Program-made: the position numbers and the translations under genes
The notes under the pieces: model-generated
Told to the model about the DNA's origin: nothing
The model's database searches: none
Seen by the model: only the letters and a program-made list of their open reading frames with translations
In this document: piece after piece, positions 1 through 7,445 of the stretch
How the letters are laid out: each line of letters starts with the position of its first letter
Position numbering within the stretch: position 1 is the stretch's first letter
NCBI GenBank assembly: GCA_964534905.1
Contig: CAZHPZ010000027.1
Coordinates: 1-20,884, forward strand
Direction: 5' to 3'
Source: RGIG4608 sp964534905
GTDB taxonomy: Bacteria; Bacillota; Clostridia; Oscillospirales; CAG-272
DNA: 20,884 nt

Positions 1-2
1 AC

Positions 3-32
3 TCAAACAACAATCTTTATGTAGTCGAATAG
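3..32 (+). CDS. possible C-terminal tail of an upstream gene (partial)
   Basis: The frame from base 3 reads SNNNLYVVE and ends in TAG at 30-32, five bases before a strong hairpin. That fits the end of a coding sequence entering from the left edge. Only nine residues are visible, so no product can be named. The alternative is that this is untranslated leader of a minus-strand gene lying further left. Confidence 0.25.
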   Translation, partial: SNNNLYVVE

Positions 33-78
33 AAAAAGGCAGGTAGAGCCGTTTATACTTTACCTGCCTACCGTTTTT
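33..78. terminator. bidirectional intrinsic terminator
   Basis: A perfect 8-bp stem (38-45 with 61-68) encloses a 15-base loop. On the minus strand the stem is followed at once by five U (33-37), the classic intrinsic terminator form. On the plus strand the U-tract (74-78) comes five bases after the stem, which is weaker. It may therefore end a plus-strand gene from the left and also a minus-strand transcript coming from about position 177. Confidence 0.7.
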
Positions 79-177
79 ATGGGCTGCCGGTAACCTCTTA
101 TCCGCCGTTCAAGTGTTCATCGGCGGTATAATCCCATTGGTAGGAGCACCTCTGCCGTGAATTGCCATGTTTAGCAA
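70..177 (-). ncRNA. candidate structured leader or small RNA, family not recognised
   Basis: This stretch is clearly richer in G and C than the flanking AT-rich DNA and has no credible ORF. It holds a perfect 6-bp hairpin (102-107 with 121-126, 13-base loop). Read on the minus strand it starts below a promoter-like pair at 184-211 and ends at the terminator at 33-69, which would give an RNA of about 140 bases. On the minus strand, CCTACC (139-144) could pair with GGTAGG (67-72), which overlaps the terminator stem by two bases, a possible anti-terminator. The AGGTGCTCCTA-type core recalls metal riboswitch cores such as the M-box but is too short to assign. It could instead be a plus-strand element. 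Confidence 0.25.
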
Positions 178-183
178 AAACGC

Positions 184-211
184 AGTATATAAAAATTTAT
201 TTTTGCGTAAA
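184..211 (-). promoter_or_regulatory. possible minus-strand sigma-A promoter
   Basis: On the minus strand, TTTACG (206-211) and TATACT (184-189) are separated by 16 bases, a reasonable sigma-A promoter that would start RNA near 177, reading left. It lies divergent to the promoter at 229-257. The surrounding DNA is AT-rich, so chance matches are possible. Confidence 0.3.
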
Positions 212-228
212 TTTGTAATTTTTCCTTA

Positions 229-257
229 TTTACTTGAATTTTCTTTTGTGATATAAT
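229..257 (+). promoter_or_regulatory. sigma-A promoter of the Na+/phosphate symporter gene
   Basis: TTTACT (229-234) and TATAAT (252-257) are separated by 17 bases. A TG at 249-250 gives an extended -10 element, which compensates for the weak -35. The predicted start is near 264, leaving a leader of about 50 bases before the ATG at 314. Confidence 0.75.
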
Positions 258-313
258 GTGCTTAAAGAGTGTGGCGGCTTGTATCCGATAACCACTCGAA
301 AAGGAGTTTATAT

Positions 314-1972
314 ATGCAACTTATTCAAAGTCTTGTTTGGATGCTTGCGGGTGTAGGCGTTTTTATGGTCGGAATGAACTGTATGAGCGGTGCACTTGAA
401 AAGAGTGCGGGCGGCAGCATGAAGCGTTTGCTTGAAAAAATCAGTAATAATCGCTTCTCGGGTGTAGGAATCGGTGCTACGGTAACCGCTATAATACAAA
501 GCTCGGCTGCAACCTCGGTGATGGTAATCGGTCTTGTAAATGCGGGCGTTATGACGCTTATGCAGGCAACGCCGATAATTATCGGCGCAAATATAGGAAC
601 TACCGTTACTGGAGTTCTCGTTGCGCTGAAAAACGATTATTTTAATATGCTAATGTATTTCCTTGCGTTTGCGGGAGTAATGATGGGATTTGCCAAAAAG
701 GAGCGAATTAAGATCATAGGCTCTCTTTGCTCCGGACTCGGACTGATTTTTGTCGGTCTCAGTATAATGAGCAGTGAGCAAGCGTTCGGTAATGCCGAAA
801 TGGGAGCGCTTTTTGCAAGCATATTTAATAACATAGATTTTCCTCCGTTGCTCATTTTGGTTGGAGTTATACTGACCGCATTGATGCAAAGCTCGTCAGC
901 CTCTACAGGTATTGTTATAACAATGGTCGGAACAGGTATTTTACCGCTTGAGCTTGCGCTTTTTATAGTGCTCGGCGCTAATATCGGAACCTGCGTTACG
1001 GCTTTGCTTGCCTCGATAGGTGCGAACGCAAATTCAAAAAGAGTTGCATTGATACATTTCTTGTTTAACTGCTTCGGTACATTGGTGTTTACTGCTTTGC
1101 TTCTTGTTGCCAAGGAACCGATAGTTGAACTTTTGACGCTTGCTTTCCCCGCAAATGATACAATGTCTCTTCAAATGCGTGTATCGCTGTTTCATATTGT
1201 ATTTAATGTTATAACGACCGCATTACTCTTGCCGTTTGTAAAGCAGCTTGTTGATCTGTCTTGCGTTATTATTAAGGATAAGACCGAGGAAAGTGCTTCT
1301 CTTACACTCAAATATGTTGACGAAAGACTTCTTTCAACTCCTTATGTTGCTCTTGCACAGGTAAAGAAGGAAATAGAATATATGTTTTCTCTTGTTGAAG
1401 AAAGTATAACGATGTCTTTTGATACAATAAACGAAAGATCTGATAAGTACAACGAAAAAATTGCAGAGAATGAGAGAACGATAGACTTTATAAACGACGC
1501 CCTTACGGAGTTTCTTATAAAGCTTTCCCCTGACCTTGAACGCACCTCGGAGCAGGTTGTCGGTTCGTATTTTCACGTGCTGAATGACCTTGAACGTATT
1601 GGAGACCATGCAGATAATTTTAATGAAATAGGTGTTGAAATGCTCGAAAAAAAGCTTGAATTTTCTTCTGCGGCAATAGAAGAGATCGGACAAATGCGGG
1701 AAAATATAATGCAGATGCTCAACATTTCAAAGGACGCATTTGAGACAGGGAACAGGGAAAATCTTTTGTATCTCTCTGAACTTGAGGATAATGCAGACGG
1801 TATGAAAAATAAGCTTATATCAAGTCATTTTTCACGTCTTGCGGAGGGAAATTGTCACGTTGACGTCAGCCCGTATTTCTCATCTCTTGTTTTGGGACTT
1901 GAGAGAGTTGCGGATCACCTTGTCAATATAGGATACAGTATAGTAAATCCTACGGGATCTCAACCGGAATAA
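314..1972 (+). CDS. Na+/phosphate symporter with PhoU-like C-terminal domain
   Basis: This is an inner-membrane sodium-dependent phosphate carrier of the NptA/YjbB (PNaS) type. The membrane half (about residues 1-320) carries the two inverted repeats of the family: QSSAATS (62-68) and QSSSAST (192-198), each followed by a GANIGT motif (91-96 and 221-226). The cytoplasmic tail (about 345-540) is helical and PhoU-like, as in bacterial homologues. I place the start at ATG 314 because AAGGAG (301-306) lies seven bases upstream; an in-frame ATG at 269 has no ribosome binding site. The 552 residues match the family. It has its own promoter and terminator and so is monocistronic. Phosphate specificity is inferred from the family. 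Confidence 0.93.
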   Translation: MQLIQSLVWMLAGVGVFMVGMNCMSGALEKSAGGSMKRLLEKISNNRFSGVGIGATVTAIIQSSAATSVMVIGLVNAGVMTLMQATPIIIGANIGTTVTGVLVALKNDYFNMLMYFLAFAGVMMGFAKKERIKIIGSLCSGLGLIFVGLSIMSSEQAFGNAEMGALFASIFNNIDFPPLLILVGVILTALMQSSSASTGIVITMVGTGILPLELALFIVLGANIGTCVTALLASIGANANSKRVALIHFLFNCFGTLVFTALLLVAKEPIVELLTLAFPANDTMSLQMRVSLFHIVFNVITTALLLPFVKQLVDLSCVIIKDKTEESASLTLKYVDERLLSTPYVALAQVKKEIEYMFSLVEESITMSFDTINERSDKYNEKIAENERTIDFINDALTEFLIKLSPDLERTSEQVVGSYFHVLNDLERIGDHADNFNEIGVEMLEKKLEFSSAAIEEIGQMRENIMQMLNISKDAFETGNRENLLYLSELEDNADGMKNKLISSHFSRLAEGNCHVDVSPYFSSLVLGLERVADHLVNIGYSIVNPTGSQPE

Positions 1973-1979
1973 AGAATAA

Positions 1980-2008
1980 GGCTCGGTGATATCGCCGAGC
2001 CGTTTTAT
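1980..2008 (+). terminator. intrinsic terminator after the phosphate symporter gene
   Basis: A GC-rich hairpin (1980-1988 with 1993-2001, one G-U pair and a four-base centre) is followed by GTTTTATTATT. It starts eight bases after the stop codon. Confidence 0.88.
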
Positions 2009-2117
2009 TATTATTTAAATTATTTGCAGTTGTGCATAATCAACAAGGTAACAGTTGTTTGATATTTTCATTCAATAATGTTTAACAATACAAATCGAAT
2101 ATTTTTCCTTAAAGGTC

Positions 2118-2145
2118 TTGAAAAAAAGCAAATAAATGATATAAT
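2118..2145 (+). promoter_or_regulatory. sigma-A promoter of dxs
   Basis: TTGAAA (2118-2123), a 16-base spacer and TATAAT (2140-2145), with a TG at 2137-2138 forming an extended -10. The DNA between the preceding terminator and this promoter (about 2010-2117) is AT-rich and I see nothing else in it. Confidence 0.82.
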
Positions 2146-2176
2146 AATATAGATACACGTTTGATAGGAGAATTAT

Positions 2177-4045
2177 ATGTCCGAATATAGATATCTGAAC
2201 AGAATAAATTCTCCTGCGGATCTTAAGGCTATGCAGGAGGATGAATTATCACCGCTTGCAGACGAGATTCGTGATTTCTTAGTTGAAAAGGTTACGAAGA
2301 ACGGCGGGCATCTTGCCTCAAATCTCGGAGCGGTCGAACTGACGCTTGCACTTCACAGAGTGTTTGATATACCTCACGATCATCTTATTTTCGACGTGGG
2401 TCATCAATCCTATGTTCATAAAATTATCACCGGAAGACGCGAGTACTTTGATACGTTGCGTCAAGGTGGCGGACTCGGAGGCTTTACAAAAAGGTCGGAG
2501 AGCGAAAGCGATTGCTTCGGTGCAGGTCATAGCTCTACGTCGATTTCCGCAGGACTTGGCTTTGCGGAAGCGGATAAGCTTATCGGCAGTGACTCTTATA
2601 CCGTAGTGGTTCTCGGAGACGGAGCTTTTACCGGCGGTATGATACACGAGGCACTCAATAACGTAAAAAGAGATCTTAAGCTTGTAATAGTCCTTAATGA
2701 AAATGAGATGTCCATATCTAAAAATATAGGAAGCTTTGCAAAAATTCTTACAAGGCTCAGACTTCGTCCCGGATATGTTCGTGTGAAGCATATTACAAAA
2801 AAGATAGTATCTCATATACCGCTGATAGGAAAGCCTCTTTTTAAGGCGGTTCAAGCCTTGAAAATGCGTATTAAGGATATTTTCTACGGATCGAATTATT
2901 TTGAGAATCTCGGATTGTTTTATGTTGGCCCTGTTGACGGTAACGATGAAAAGCAGGTTGAGGATGCTTTGAAAATAGCAAAATCATGCAATGAAAGTGC
3001 AATAGTTCATGTAAAGACAGTAAAGGGAAAGGGATATGCACCTGCGGAGCAGAATCCTTCAAAATATCACGGAATATCTCCCGCGGCAGCTCCGAGTTAC
3101 GATACCACATTTTCGGATGAATTCGGTAAATATATGATAAATCTCGCGGAAAGCGACAGCAGAGTATGTGCCATTACAGCTGCTATGCCCGACGGAACGG
3201 GACTTTGCGAATTTGCGAATAAGTACCCCAACAGATTTTTTGATGTCGGAATAGCGGAGGAGCACGCACTCACATTTGCCTGCGGACTTGCAGCGGAGGG
3301 AATGAAGCCATATTTTGCCGTGTACTCAACGTTTCTTCAGCGTTCCTATGATAATATGATACATGATATGGCGTTGCAAAAGTTACCGGTTAAGCTTTGT
3401 ATCGACCGCGCCGGGCTTAACGCATCTGACGGTGCCACACATCACGGTATATACGATGTGGCAATGCTTTCTCATATTCCGAATATAACTCTTTTTGCAC
3501 CGACTACCTATGAGGGTCTCAGAGCGTCGCTTGAAAAAATGAATGCTCTCAATACTCCTTGTGCCGTACGGTATTCGAGAGGTGCGGAGAACGAGATAAT
3601 AAAAAAGCATTTTTATAATGAAAAAAAATATAGCCTCGGCGTAAGAGCGGATTTCTCGGTTGCAGATGAGCTTGACGTAATTATCATCACTCACGGATCG
3701 ATAGCCCTCTCTGCAATAGAGGCGCAGAGAATGCTTTCCGAAAGAGGATTGAGGCTCGGAATAATCCTTGCGGAGCGCATTATGCCTTATGGAGATCTTG
3801 CTTCCGATGTCTTAAAGCTCATTCCCGAAAAGAGTATAAAAATATTGACGCTTGAAGAGGGAATAAAGGCGGGCGGCTTCGGAATGATGCTTCTCGATAA
3901 GCTTTCGGCATATACGGTTATGCAAAACAAAAAAGCGAGAGCCGTTGCACTCGATGAAACTCTTGCCGAAACCTACGGCAAGGATATTTATAAATCATTC
4001 GGACTTGATGCAGAGAGCATCGTTACAATAATAGAAAAAATGTAA
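2177..4045 (+). CDS. dxs: 1-deoxy-D-xylulose-5-phosphate synthase
   Basis: This cytoplasmic thiamine-diphosphate enzyme condenses pyruvate with glyceraldehyde 3-phosphate to DXP, the first step of the MEP isoprenoid pathway. The N-terminal half has the thiamine-binding GDGAFTGG (G147-D148-G149) followed by the expected Asn-rich stretch. The catalytic Glu lies in VGIAEEHA (E361), and the C-terminal part is the transketolase C domain. The conserved opening around GGHLASNLGAVELT and the 622 residues both match E. coli Dxs (620). The start is set by AGGAG at 2166-2170. The stop codon is followed at once by the ribosome binding site of the next gene, so the two are probably cotranscribed. Confidence 0.97.
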   Translation: MSEYRYLNRINSPADLKAMQEDELSPLADEIRDFLVEKVTKNGGHLASNLGAVELTLALHRVFDIPHDHLIFDVGHQSYVHKIITGRREYFDTLRQGGGLGGFTKRSESESDCFGAGHSSTSISAGLGFAEADKLIGSDSYTVVVLGDGAFTGGMIHEALNNVKRDLKLVIVLNENEMSISKNIGSFAKILTRLRLRPGYVRVKHITKKIVSHIPLIGKPLFKAVQALKMRIKDIFYGSNYFENLGLFYVGPVDGNDEKQVEDALKIAKSCNESAIVHVKTVKGKGYAPAEQNPSKYHGISPAAAPSYDTTFSDEFGKYMINLAESDSRVCAITAAMPDGTGLCEFANKYPNRFFDVGIAEEHALTFACGLAAEGMKPYFAVYSTFLQRSYDNMIHDMALQKLPVKLCIDRAGLNASDGATHHGIYDVAMLSHIPNITLFAPTTYEGLRASLEKMNALNTPCAVRYSRGAENEIIKKHFYNEKKYSLGVRADFSVADELDVIIITHGSIALSAIEAQRMLSERGLRLGIILAERIMPYGDLASDVLKLIPEKSIKILTLEEGIKAGGFGMMLLDKLSAYTVMQNKKARAVALDETLAETYGKDIYKSFGLDAESIVTIIEKM

Positions 4046-4058
4046 AGGAGAGCCTAAA

Positions 4059-4430
4059 ATGACGTTGTATGAATCAGGTGAGATGTATCTTGAAACGATT
4101 TTGGTATTGACCAAGGCGGGAAGGGATGTCCGCGCAATAGACGTGTGCGAATATATGGGGTATTCTAAGCCCAGCGTCAGCCGTGCACTCGGTATTCTTA
4201 AAAAAAGCGGTCATGTTACAGTTGACAAAAACGGTCACCTTTCCCTTACCGATGAGGGCAGAAATGTTGCGGAGAAAATATATGAAAGACATAAAATTCT
4301 TACGGAGGTACTTGTGGCTATCGGAGTAAATCCCGAGGTAGCCAGTGACGATGCCTGCAAGATAGAGCATCATATCAGCGATGAATCCTTTGAAGCAATA
4401 AAGAAAAAGCTCGGCAGCCTCTCCGAGTAA
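4059..4430 (+). CDS. DtxR/MntR-family metal-dependent transcriptional regulator
   Basis: A short metalloregulator with an N-terminal winged helix-turn-helix (about residues 5-70, with YSKPSVSRALGIL as recognition region) and a metal-binding dimerisation domain (about 72-123). Metal-site positions by alignment to MntR in memory are M9, E12, H78, C100, E103 and H104. B. subtilis MntR has Asp and Glu where this protein has M9 and C100; DtxR, an iron sensor, has Met and Cys. This suggests an iron-type rather than a manganese-type site. At 123 residues it lacks the SH3-like third domain of DtxR. AAAGGAG overlaps the end of dxs, 13 bases upstream, implying one operon. Target genes are unknown. Confidence 0.88.
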   Translation: MTLYESGEMYLETILVLTKAGRDVRAIDVCEYMGYSKPSVSRALGILKKSGHVTVDKNGHLSLTDEGRNVAEKIYERHKILTEVLVAIGVNPEVASDDACKIEHHISDESFEAIKKKLGSLSE

Positions 4431-4448
4431 CTTGAATTAATTGAAATT

Positions 4449-4493
4449 AACCGTTTGATTGGAAAGATTAAATTTCCGTCAAACGGTTTTTAT
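4449..4493 (+). terminator. intrinsic terminator after the dxs operon
   Basis: A perfect 10-bp stem (4449-4458 with 4479-4488) contains a nested inner stem (GGAAA with TTTCC) and ends in a U-rich run. It lies about 20 bases after the regulator stop codon. Confidence 0.88.
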
Positions 4494-4530
4494 TTGGCAT
4501 TTTAATGAAAAAATGGCAACAAAAAGCGAC

Positions 4531-4559
4531 TTGACAAGCATTTGGATACTTGCTATAAT
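4531..4559 (+). promoter_or_regulatory. consensus sigma-A promoter of the SGNH hydrolase gene
   Basis: Exact TTGACA (4531-4536), a 17-base spacer and exact TATAAT (4554-4559), with TG at 4551-4552 making an extended -10. This is the best promoter in the window and predicts strong constitutive transcription unless a repressor acts on it. No clear operator palindrome is visible. Confidence 0.92.
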
Positions 4560-4585
4560 CAAATAAACGGATAGGGGGTTCAATT

Positions 4586-5389
4586 ATGGATGTAAGAAAA
4601 TATATGCTTTGTGAGGATGAAAAGCCTCTCGAAAGAATAGCCGAAGACGGAGGGTTTTGTGCGGCATACCGCAGTATTGCCTGCATAGGCGACAGCCTTT
4701 CGTCCGGAGAGTTTCAAACTCTTGACAGAACCGACGGAGAATACAGATATCACGATATGTATGATTACTCATGGGGACAATATATCGCAAGAATGACAGG
4801 CTCACGCGTATATAATTTTTCTCGCGGCGGTATGACGGCAAAAGAATATTGCGAAAGCTTTGCTGAGGAGAACGGATTTTGGAACGAGAGCAAAAGATGC
4901 GGATGCTATATTATAGCGCTTGGAGTGAACGATTTGCTCGGCTTGCATATGGAGCTCGGCTCTCTTGACGATATCTCTTTTGACAATTATGAAGAAAATA
5001 AGCCTACTTTTGCGGGATATTATGCAAAAATAATTCAAAGATATAAGCAAATTCAACCGAATGCAGATTTCTTTCTTGTAACGATGCCGAGAGAAAACGA
5101 GAGCTGCGACGGAGACGGCATAAAACCTCGCTTTAATGAGCTTTTATATAAGATGTCGGATGCCTTTGAAAATACTTATGTTATAGATCTTTATAAATAT
5201 GCTCCTGTGTATGACGAGGAGTTCAAAAAGAACTTTTATTTATACGGTCATATGAACCCTATGGGGTATATACTAACGGCAAAGATGATTGCTTCATATA
5301 TTGATTACATTATAAGAAAAGAGCCAAGCAGATTTTCACAAATTGCACTTATCGGTACCGAGTATTACGATAAAAATCTGAAATCTTGA
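4586..5389 (+). CDS. SGNH/GDSL-type hydrolase (putative esterase)
   Basis: A single-domain SGNH hydrolase of 267 residues, probably an esterase or deacylase of unknown substrate. Block I is IGDSLSSGE with nucleophile S37; block II is the SRGG loop (oxyanion Gly near 81-82); block III is GVND with N115; block V is YGHMNPMGY with H222. The Asp usually found three residues before the catalytic His is Leu (L219) here, so the enzyme may work with a Ser-His dyad or an Asp from elsewhere. No signal peptide or membrane segment is seen, so it is cytoplasmic. The start is set by AGGGGG about seven bases upstream. It stands alone between a consensus promoter and a terminator, so context gives no hint of its substrate. 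Confidence 0.85.
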   Translation: MDVRKYMLCEDEKPLERIAEDGGFCAAYRSIACIGDSLSSGEFQTLDRTDGEYRYHDMYDYSWGQYIARMTGSRVYNFSRGGMTAKEYCESFAEENGFWNESKRCGCYIIALGVNDLLGLHMELGSLDDISFDNYEENKPTFAGYYAKIIQRYKQIQPNADFFLVTMPRENESCDGDGIKPRFNELLYKMSDAFENTYVIDLYKYAPVYDEEFKKNFYLYGHMNPMGYILTAKMIASYIDYIIRKEPSRFSQIALIGTEYYDKNLKS

Positions 5390-5434
5390 CTGTCATAAAA
5401 TAATATGTTCACGGTAATTTGCGTGATTCATTAA

Positions 5435-5469
5435 AATTCCTCTTCGAGTTTGTCGTGAGGGATTTTTTT
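5435..5469 (+). terminator. intrinsic terminator after the SGNH hydrolase gene
   Basis: An 8-bp stem with one G-U pair (5435-5442 with 5457-5464) is followed by a run of seven T (5463-5469). Confidence 0.82.
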
Positions 5470-5528
5470 GATTATAAGGACTAATTTCAAAATATACAAA
5501 ACGCTAAATAGATTTTTGTGCAGAGTTT

Positions 5529-5592
5529 ACAAATGATGATAATTTATTAACAAAATGTTGTCATAAAACACTAAAAAAACAACAAAATGATA
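5529..5592 (+). repeat. direct repeats upstream of the locus promoter, candidate activator sites
   Basis: AACAAAATG occurs exactly at 5549-5557 and 5581-5589, 32 bases apart (about three helical turns). A related ACAAATGATGA lies at 5529-5539. The last copy ends about 25 bases upstream of the -35 box, a usual place for AraC-type activator half-sites. The first gene downstream encodes an AraC-type protein, so autoregulation is a reasonable inference. AT-rich DNA makes short repeats less significant. Confidence 0.4.
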
Positions 5593-5613
5593 TCTTTGAA
5601 CAACATAGCGTTA

Positions 5614-5642
5614 TTGAATTTTTATATTGTATGATTTATAAT
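5614..5642 (+). promoter_or_regulatory. main promoter of the utilisation locus
   Basis: TTGAAT (5614-5619), a 17-base spacer and TATAAT (5637-5642). Transcription should start near 5649, with a leader of about 34 bases to the ATG at 5683. It is the only good promoter seen ahead of the ten same-strand genes that follow. AGCGTTAT occurs on both sides of it (5607-5614, touching the -35, and 5654-5661 in the leader). Confidence 0.82.
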
Positions 5643-5649
5643 AAAATCG

Positions 5650-5663
5650 TAAAAGCGTTATCA
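5650..5663 (+). promoter_or_regulatory. catabolite-responsive-element-like operator
   Basis: TAAAAGCGTTATCA matches the Gram-positive cre pattern TGNAANCGNWWNCA at every constrained base except the second. It sits at the predicted transcription start, where a bound CcpA/LacI-type protein would block RNA polymerase. Catabolite repression would suit a sugar-uptake locus; the assignment is by pattern only. Confidence 0.45.
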
Positions 5664-5682
5664 TAAGAGGTGGCGATTTCAA

Positions 5683-7431
5683 ATGAAAAAGATAATAATT
5701 GATACCGATATAGGTATGGATATAGACGATACATGGGCGTTGCTCCTGTTTTTGACAAGTACGCTGTATGATGTATCCTTAATTTCCGTAACAAACGGGG
5801 ACGTAGATTATAAAGCGACACTTGTCGCAAAAATTCTCAAGGAACTGAACATGACGCATATTCCGATAGCAAAGGGAATAAAAACCGATGGCTATGATGA
5901 GCTTATCTATCCGCAGGGCAGATGGCTTGAAGAATTCGATATGGCCGCATATGACGGAGCGGTTTATGAGACTTACGACGAGGCATACCGCAAAATATTA
6001 AATAACAGTATGAATGAGTATACCGTAGTTTCATTGGCTCCCTATACGTCGCTTGTCGATGTGATAGAGCTTTTAGAGGAGCACAAATGTACGGTTGCCT
6101 CTATGGGCGGCTCTATTTATAAGGGCTATATCGGGCACGATTATCCGGAAGCCGAATGTAATATAGCAAGCGATATCTCCGCGGCACGTAAAATTTTTGC
6201 AAGCAGTGTGGATATGATACTTCTTCCGCTTGATGTGTGTCGGGATTTGATAATCAAGGACGATAATTATCAGCTTATAAAAAACAGCAATAATATTTGC
6301 GCAAGAATAGCAATCGAAAATTATCTGATTTGGCAAAAGGATTATGTCGGCGGAGCTATCAAGCTCAATCCGGATACGTCAACCTCCATAATATACGATA
6401 TGATTCCTTTTTGGTATCTGACATTTCCGCAAAATTTCGATATTAAGTATTTACAGCTTGATATTACAGATGACGGAAAAACCGTCATCGCGGATCACGG
6501 AAAGAAGATACTTGTGGCTCTCGGAATTCATAAGCGCGGTATTATGGAGCAATATTCAAGCGAACAGATATGCACGAGAAGAGAGGTCAATCTTGACGTC
6601 AGAATAATGGAAATAGAAAACAAGTATAAATTGATCTATCCGCTACGTCGAAACAATGTTTTTCTTTCAGTGTATGAAACCGGCTGGGAGCATAAGAAAA
6701 AAAGCAGCCGATACGGTCCGAGCATAAGAGAATATTATATAATGCATCTTGTGACGCGCGGACGGGGAAAGCTGATAATAGATAAAAAGGTGTATGATGT
6801 TCGTGAGGGCGACTGTTTTATAGTCCCACCTGATCTGATGACCTCATATACCGCAGACTCCGTGGATCCGTTTTCGTATTATTGGATTGGATTCGGCGGA
6901 ATAGATGCACTTGAACTTTTGATCAAGGCAGGATTTTTGAGTAATGATACTTATGTAATTCATCCTGTCCATTACAGCACGATTTTAAAGCGTCTCATTA
7001 ATGTAACAAATGTAAATTCGACCGACGGAACCGCGGAATATGTTTTGATAGGCGAATTGTATTTGATATTTGCGGATATGATAAACGCTTCCGCAAGGGG
7101 TGACAACGAAGCTGCGTATATGGAGGAAGCGCTGAGATTTATCAAGGATAATTATCAGGAGTTTACAACTGTTCAGGATATTGCAGATCATTTGGGTATT
7201 GACAGAACATATCTTTTCAGGCTTTTCAAAAAGGAGATTAATGTATCTCCGATAGATTATTTGATCAATCTGAGAATAGAAAAGGCAAAGCTTATGCTGA
7301 TCAATACAAATAAGCCTATAAAAGAAATATCTCAGCTTTTAGGCTATTCAAGCTACACGTCATTTGTGAGATCGTTTAAAAATAAATGTAAACTCTCACC
7401 TAATGAATACCGTAATAAAAATAAAGTATAG
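5683..7431 (+). CDS. fusion regulator: nucleoside-hydrolase-like domain + cupin + AraC-type HTH
   Basis: One uninterrupted 582-residue frame joins three parts. Residues 1-300 are nucleoside-hydrolase-like, with the calcium/ribose Asp cluster DTDIGMDIDD (7-16), ECNIASD (158-164; conserved Asn N160 and Asp D164) and IIYDMIPFW, where D239 is the expected calcium ligand but the usual catalytic His is Y238. Residues about 345-425 look like an AraC-type cupin sensor. Residues 480-582 form the double HTH of AraC/XylS regulators, ending in GYSSYTSFVRSFK and LSPNEYR. I infer that the hydrolase domain binds a ribosyl or similar ligand as a sensor; weak hydrolase activity cannot be excluded. It is first in the locus, 14 bases ahead of the GH4 gene, and fits an autoregulated activator. 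AGAGGTGG precedes the ATG. Confidence 0.88.
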   Translation: MKKIIIDTDIGMDIDDTWALLLFLTSTLYDVSLISVTNGDVDYKATLVAKILKELNMTHIPIAKGIKTDGYDELIYPQGRWLEEFDMAAYDGAVYETYDEAYRKILNNSMNEYTVVSLAPYTSLVDVIELLEEHKCTVASMGGSIYKGYIGHDYPEAECNIASDISAARKIFASSVDMILLPLDVCRDLIIKDDNYQLIKNSNNICARIAIENYLIWQKDYVGGAIKLNPDTSTSIIYDMIPFWYLTFPQNFDIKYLQLDITDDGKTVIADHGKKILVALGIHKRGIMEQYSSEQICTRREVNLDVRIMEIENKYKLIYPLRRNNVFLSVYETGWEHKKKSSRYGPSIREYYIMHLVTRGRGKLIIDKKVYDVREGDCFIVPPDLMTSYTADSVDPFSYYWIGFGGIDALELLIKAGFLSNDTYVIHPVHYSTILKRLINVTNVNSTDGTAEYVLIGELYLIFADMINASARGDNEAAYMEEALRFIKDNYQEFTTVQDIADHLGIDRTYLFRLFKKEINVSPIDYLINLRIEKAKLMLINTNKPIKEISQLLGYSSYTSFVRSFKNKCKLSPNEYRNKNKV

Positions 7432-7445
7432 AGGAGTGACAAAAA

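Noticed and set aside
81..165. Lysine, fluoride or M-box riboswitch, or 6S RNA
   Set aside because: Short fragments (AGAGGTGC, GCTCCTACC, CCAATGGG) recall parts of these RNAs, but the order and overall length do not fit any of them.
269..313. Upstream ATG at 269 as the symporter start
   Set aside because: It lies almost at the predicted transcription start and has no ribosome binding site, while ATG 314 has AAGGAG at ideal spacing.
637..1113. Minus-strand open frame of 158 codons
   Set aside because: It is antisense to the membrane half of the phosphate symporter. Its composition is the mirror of hydrophobic codons and shows no domain of its own.
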